From assembly GCF_016056295.1 (NCBI RefSeq), contig NZ_JAECZB010000008.1, positions 1-64,000 on the forward strand: a stretch of 64,000 nt of DNA, read 5' to 3'. The notes below the pieces were generated by a model that worked only from the letters and a program-made list of their open reading frames with translations, made no database searches and was not told the origin of the DNA. Shown in pieces: positions 61,623-64,000 of this stretch; position 1 is the stretch's first letter, and every line of letters begins with the position of its first letter. The translations under genes and the position numbers were made by a program. This stretch comes from Atlanticothrix silvestris CENA357 (GTDB lineage Bacteria; Cyanobacteriota; Cyanobacteriia; Cyanobacteriales; Nostocaceae).

Positions 61623-62051
61623 ATGATGTTTGGTAACACTCAGACAGAATCAGGTGACAACAAGTGGCGTGGCCAGTTAGATAGATTTGTCAAAGCCAAT
61701 CAGCAAGATTTAGCAGCTCTATTTTGGGGATTATGGTTAGAGAATGGTGCTAGTAAGGGCACTATTGGTATTGATTTGCAACCAGCCCCACATTTTGTTT
61801 ATTGTCCCAAAGAAGCGGTAGAAAATTTAAATGATAAAGTTGAAAATCGGCTTCAGGAAATTTTAGGAATTGTCGAAAATCATCAACCAGAAGTAGAAGT
61901 AGTGATGATTGGCATTGGTAAGGGTGAAATTAAATTAATTCAGTTTGCACCAGAACCAGCACCACCTGATTGTTTTGAGCAGGTTGGTAAAGACGTTGAC
62001 GGGTTGTTAGAATTACTAGAACAACGCATGAGTGAAAGTTTAGCTAATTAA
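61623..62051 (+). CDS. Conserved hypothetical cyanobacterial protein
   Basis: Protein of 142 residues, not assigned to a named family. N-terminus MMFGNTQTESGDNKWRGQLDRFVKANQQDLAALFWGLWLENG, then GTIGIDLQPAPHFVYCPKEAVENLNDKVENRLQEILGIV and a Pro-rich segment (FAPEPAPPDCFEQVGKDVDGLLELLEQRMSE). Its 3' end overlaps the convergent hydrolase gene by 12 bp. Confidence 0.7.
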   Translation: MMFGNTQTESGDNKWRGQLDRFVKANQQDLAALFWGLWLENGASKGTIGIDLQPAPHFVYCPKEAVENLNDKVENRLQEILGIVENHQPEVEVVMIGIGKGEIKLIQFAPEPAPPDCFEQVGKDVDGLLELLEQRMSESLAN

Positions 62052-62930
62052 ATAGCGCTGCAATAAACCAATGAAAATTTCTGGTGTTTCTAAATGAGGT
62101 AAAATCCCTGTGTTAGCGATCGCCTGAAAATTTTGAATTGCATCTATGTTTAAGTTAACCAAACGTCGCCCTAATTTAATGCTAGTAAATTGCGCCTTTT
62201 CTCCCCAAAAAATGGTAGTAGGAATTTGCAATTGCTGAATGTACAAACTCAAGTCAAAATAAAGATCGCCCCGCAAAAATGCCAAAGCCGCAAACTTAGC
62301 ATTTGGTTGCTGTGCAGAAGTTAAATAAGCTTCTACCATTTCTTGAGAAACTCGTTCTGGTTTCGCAAACAGAAAATTTTCCAAAAAATTTCTAACTGCA
62401 AGTGCATTTTCAGCGCCAAGAGCATAAATTATATTATCCAACAAAGGTGTATTGATAATAGGTAGTGGAAGTCTGCGTCCAGCCCCTTGGCCAAAATCAT
62501 CAAATCCAGAAGGACATACCAAAAATAATGCTTGGAATAAATCTGGCTTGTTAATAGCTAAGCGAATAGTTAAAGCTGCTGTTAAAGAAGAGGCTACTAC
62601 AGTTACAGGTTTAGGACAAGCTTGGGTAATAAATTCTGCGATCGTATTAAGATAGTCGTTAATTTGGTAATCTCGTACTGGATGAGCAGACTCTCCCCAA
62701 CCAATTAAATCTGGAGCTAGTATGTGGTGTGTAGAGGCAAAAGCTGGGTAAACTTTAGACCATTCATAAGCTGATGCTCCACCACCAAAGTTATGCAGAA
62801 ACAATAACGGCGGTAAATCTTCAGTGGTAGCATTTAACCAAGGTGTAGTGGTTTGAGTGTAGTACACCATTGCTCCCAAAGATGTATGAATGATTTTATG
62901 CCCAAAGCCAGGGGGTTGAAACTGAAGCAT
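62040..62930 (-). CDS. Alpha/beta-fold hydrolase
   Basis: Protein of 296 residues. Signatures: PPLLFLHNFGGGASAYEWSKVY (HG-type oxyanion loop, here HNFGGG), nucleophile VVASSLTAALTIRLA (SSL, so Ser in a slightly unusual elbow), late Asp in TIFWGEKAQFTSIK-region and His near the C-terminus (GILPHLETPEIF). The ATG at 62930 is preferred; the longer frame from 63053 overlaps the hugZ-like gene by 86 bp and adds an unlike leader. Substrate unknown. Confidence 0.85.
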   Translation of the reverse strand: MLQFQPPGFGHKIIHTSLGAMVYYTQTTTPWLNATTEDLPPLLFLHNFGGGASAYEWSKVYPAFASTHHILAPDLIGWGESAHPVRDYQINDYLNTIAEFITQACPKPVTVVASSLTAALTIRLAINKPDLFQALFLVCPSGFDDFGQGAGRRLPLPIINTPLLDNIIYALGAENALAVRNFLENFLFAKPERVSQEMVEAYLTSAQQPNAKFAALAFLRGDLYFDLSLYIQQLQIPTTIFWGEKAQFTSIKLGRRLVNLNIDAIQNFQAIANTGILPHLETPEIFIGLLQRYLIS

Positions 62931-62967
62931 AAAATTACATTTTAAAGTGTGAAAACAGAAAATTTCA

Positions 62968-63474
62968 TCATTTATCCTGCTTCTGATCTCTCGTAATGTG
63001 AACAAGTTGGTTGAGGCGATCGCCACTAATTTGATAAGCTGTACCAAAACCAATCACAAACCGACCTGCTTTCGGAGTTAGCTGAAAAATCCGAAAGTCG
63101 TCCAAACTGCGAAAAATTTCAATAATTTCGCCAAAGCGCTTTTGGAATTTTTCTACGATGCTATTCCAAGTCTCGGTTTCACGTTCGATTAAAGTAGCTG
63201 TACAATCAAAACTCAAACGGCGACGAGCAAAAATTTGCTCACTTTTAGCTTCATCATCGATAAATAATACACTGACTTGAGGATTGGCATAGAGATTTTG
63301 AGTATGAATAGCCAATCCACTGACGTAAATGTAGATATTTTTGGCATCATCCATTACAAAAGGAGCATAACTAGCATTAGGTATTCCTTGCTGGTTAATG
63401 GTGCTAATAATTACACTGCCCAATTCTTCCGGAAAAGTTTCATATTCAGCTTGAGCTTTTTCAAGTTGGCTCAT
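62968..63474 (-). CDS. HugZ-like pyridoxamine-phosphate-oxidase-fold protein
   Basis: Protein of 168 residues with the split-barrel (PNPOx-like) fold: LGSVIISTINQQGIPNASYAPFVMDDAKNIYIYVSGLAIHTQNL and the VSVLFIDDEAKSEQIFARRRLSFDC segment. The C-terminal FRIFQLTPKAGRFVIGFGTAYQISG is typical of HugZ/HutZ proteins, which degrade or handle haem. Haem cleavage is only inferred; a flavin enzyme is possible. Confidence 0.85.
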   Translation of the reverse strand: MSQLEKAQAEYETFPEELGSVIISTINQQGIPNASYAPFVMDDAKNIYIYVSGLAIHTQNLYANPQVSVLFIDDEAKSEQIFARRRLSFDCTATLIERETETWNSIVEKFQKRFGEIIEIFRSLDDFRIFQLTPKAGRFVIGFGTAYQISGDRLNQLVHITRDQKQDK

Positions 63475-63583
63475 AAGATTTCTATTTGATTAATAGCACT
63501 CATAAATATCCTAACGTTATTGAGCAATAGTATGAATTGATGCTCCTCACATTACGCTACCCTTTACCCTTTTCGCCTCTTTT

Positions 63584-64000
63584 TTATTTCTCCACAGGTG
63601 TTAATTTTAAAGGATACAATGGCTCAGATCCATTTAATTGCCAAATTCTAAATACTAATACAGCAGCTACAGTTAGCCATACACAAGAAAAGGATAAAAT
63701 CATTCCCGCTACAGGATTAGTTTGCCAATAAATTGCCGTCACCACTACAGCAGATAACCAAGGGCCTAAAAGAACTACAGGAACAGCAGCACCTAATCTC
63801 CGTTCTACAGTAAAAATTGTATTCCAAGTATCTCCTAAAGCCAGATGTACTACAAACAAAATTAAAGGCAGCACTAAAAATTGGTGATTCATTTGCTGCC
63901 AAACCAATACAGAAGAAATTACTCGCAAAATGGCAATTATCATCCAAACGATGGGAAATGCTAAACGTGGAGGAGCCCATCTTGGTCTGATTATTTGGTC
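63584..64000 (-). CDS. tspO: TspO/MBR tryptophan-rich sensory protein (5' end outside window)
   Basis: Membrane protein of the TspO family, which binds tetrapyrroles and is linked to light and stress responses. The window holds the C-terminal 138 codons; reading past the internal ATG (63943) to the window edge gives IIRPRWAPPRLAFPIVWM, matching the family's RPxWAPPxxxFxxVW signature, so the gene begins beyond position 64000. The WNTIF and GPWLSAVVVTAIYW segments fit the later helices. No stop interrupts the frame. Confidence 0.85.
   Translation of the reverse strand, partial: DQIIRPRWAPPRLAFPIVWMIIAILRVISSVLVWQQMNHQFLVLPLILFVVHLALGDTWNTIFTVERRLGAAVPVVLLGPWLSAVVVTAIYWQTNPVAGMILSFSCVWLTVAAVLVFRIWQLNGSEPLYPLKLTPVEK

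Noticed and set aside
26709-63053. Longer in-frame starts for several genes (TTG/GTG at 17265, 26709, 40695, 41394, 47200; upstream start at 63053)
   Set aside because: Each adds a leader that does not fit the family's known N-terminus or overlaps a neighbour; the internal ATG is chosen.

Overview
The window comes from a cyanobacterium, most likely a filamentous, Nostoc-like member of the Nostocales. Evidence: genes for photosystem I (psaE), NDH-1 (ndhO, ndhK), plastoquinone-type prenyl transfer, carotene isomerisation (crtH) and a fibrillin; very frequent GCGATCGC (HIP1) sites; many heptanucleotide tandem repeats (STRR-type) between genes; several families found mainly in cyanobacteria (DUF1824, DUF3134, DUF6464, DUF1802); and large STAND/WD40 signalling proteins. 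No rRNA, prophage, complete insertion sequence or CRISPR array is visible. One tRNA (CAT anticodon) is present.

Layout. 0.1-8 kb: a response-regulator/histidine-kinase hybrid, a ppx/GppA phosphatase with a b-type cytochrome, a UbiA prenyltransferase, tatC and two Uma2 nucleases. 8.2-14.7 kb: an ATPase overlapping a 1701-residue TPR-STAND-WD40 protein. 14.7-21.5 kb: housekeeping and photosynthesis genes (metallophosphoesterase, mraY, fibrillin, psaE, mutM, ndhO, mdh). 21.6-25.9 kb: a compact three-gene cassette (winged-helix protein, AAA-type ATPase, DUF1802 protein fused to a PD-(D/E)XK-like nuclease) that looks like a defence or DNA-processing system I cannot match to a named one. 26-34 kb: tRNA, metallo-hydrolase, methyltransferase, a SWIM/SNF2 helicase pair, a 21-bp minisatellite and a stand-alone ndhK. 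34.6-38.3 kb: a second giant STAND/WD40 protein. 38.3-39.3 kb: a gene-free kilobase with two tandem, diverged copies of a structured unit ending in terminator-like hairpins, probably paralogous small RNAs. 39-51 kb: fmt, a secreted protein, DUF3140/DUF2945 pair, HD hydrolase, lipoate ligase, Rieske oxygenase, esterase, yggT, upp. 51.3-51.7 kb: a likely sRNA gene with promoter and terminator. 51.7-64 kb: crtH, a minus-strand run (prohibitin, DUF1824, ABC-F, pentapeptide protein, purT, methyltransferase), an ABC exporter, a hydrolase, a HugZ-like protein and the 3' part of tspO.

Most genes are chromosomal core genes with small, local operons. Accessory character is concentrated in the two STAND/WD40 loci, the 21.6-25.9 kb cassette, the SWIM/SNF2 pair and the repeat-rich intergenic regions. 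The latter include two MITE-like elements with 8-bp target duplications and several short inserts nested in a TTCGTAA heptamer repeat. All family names rest on reading the translated sequences; no database search was run.
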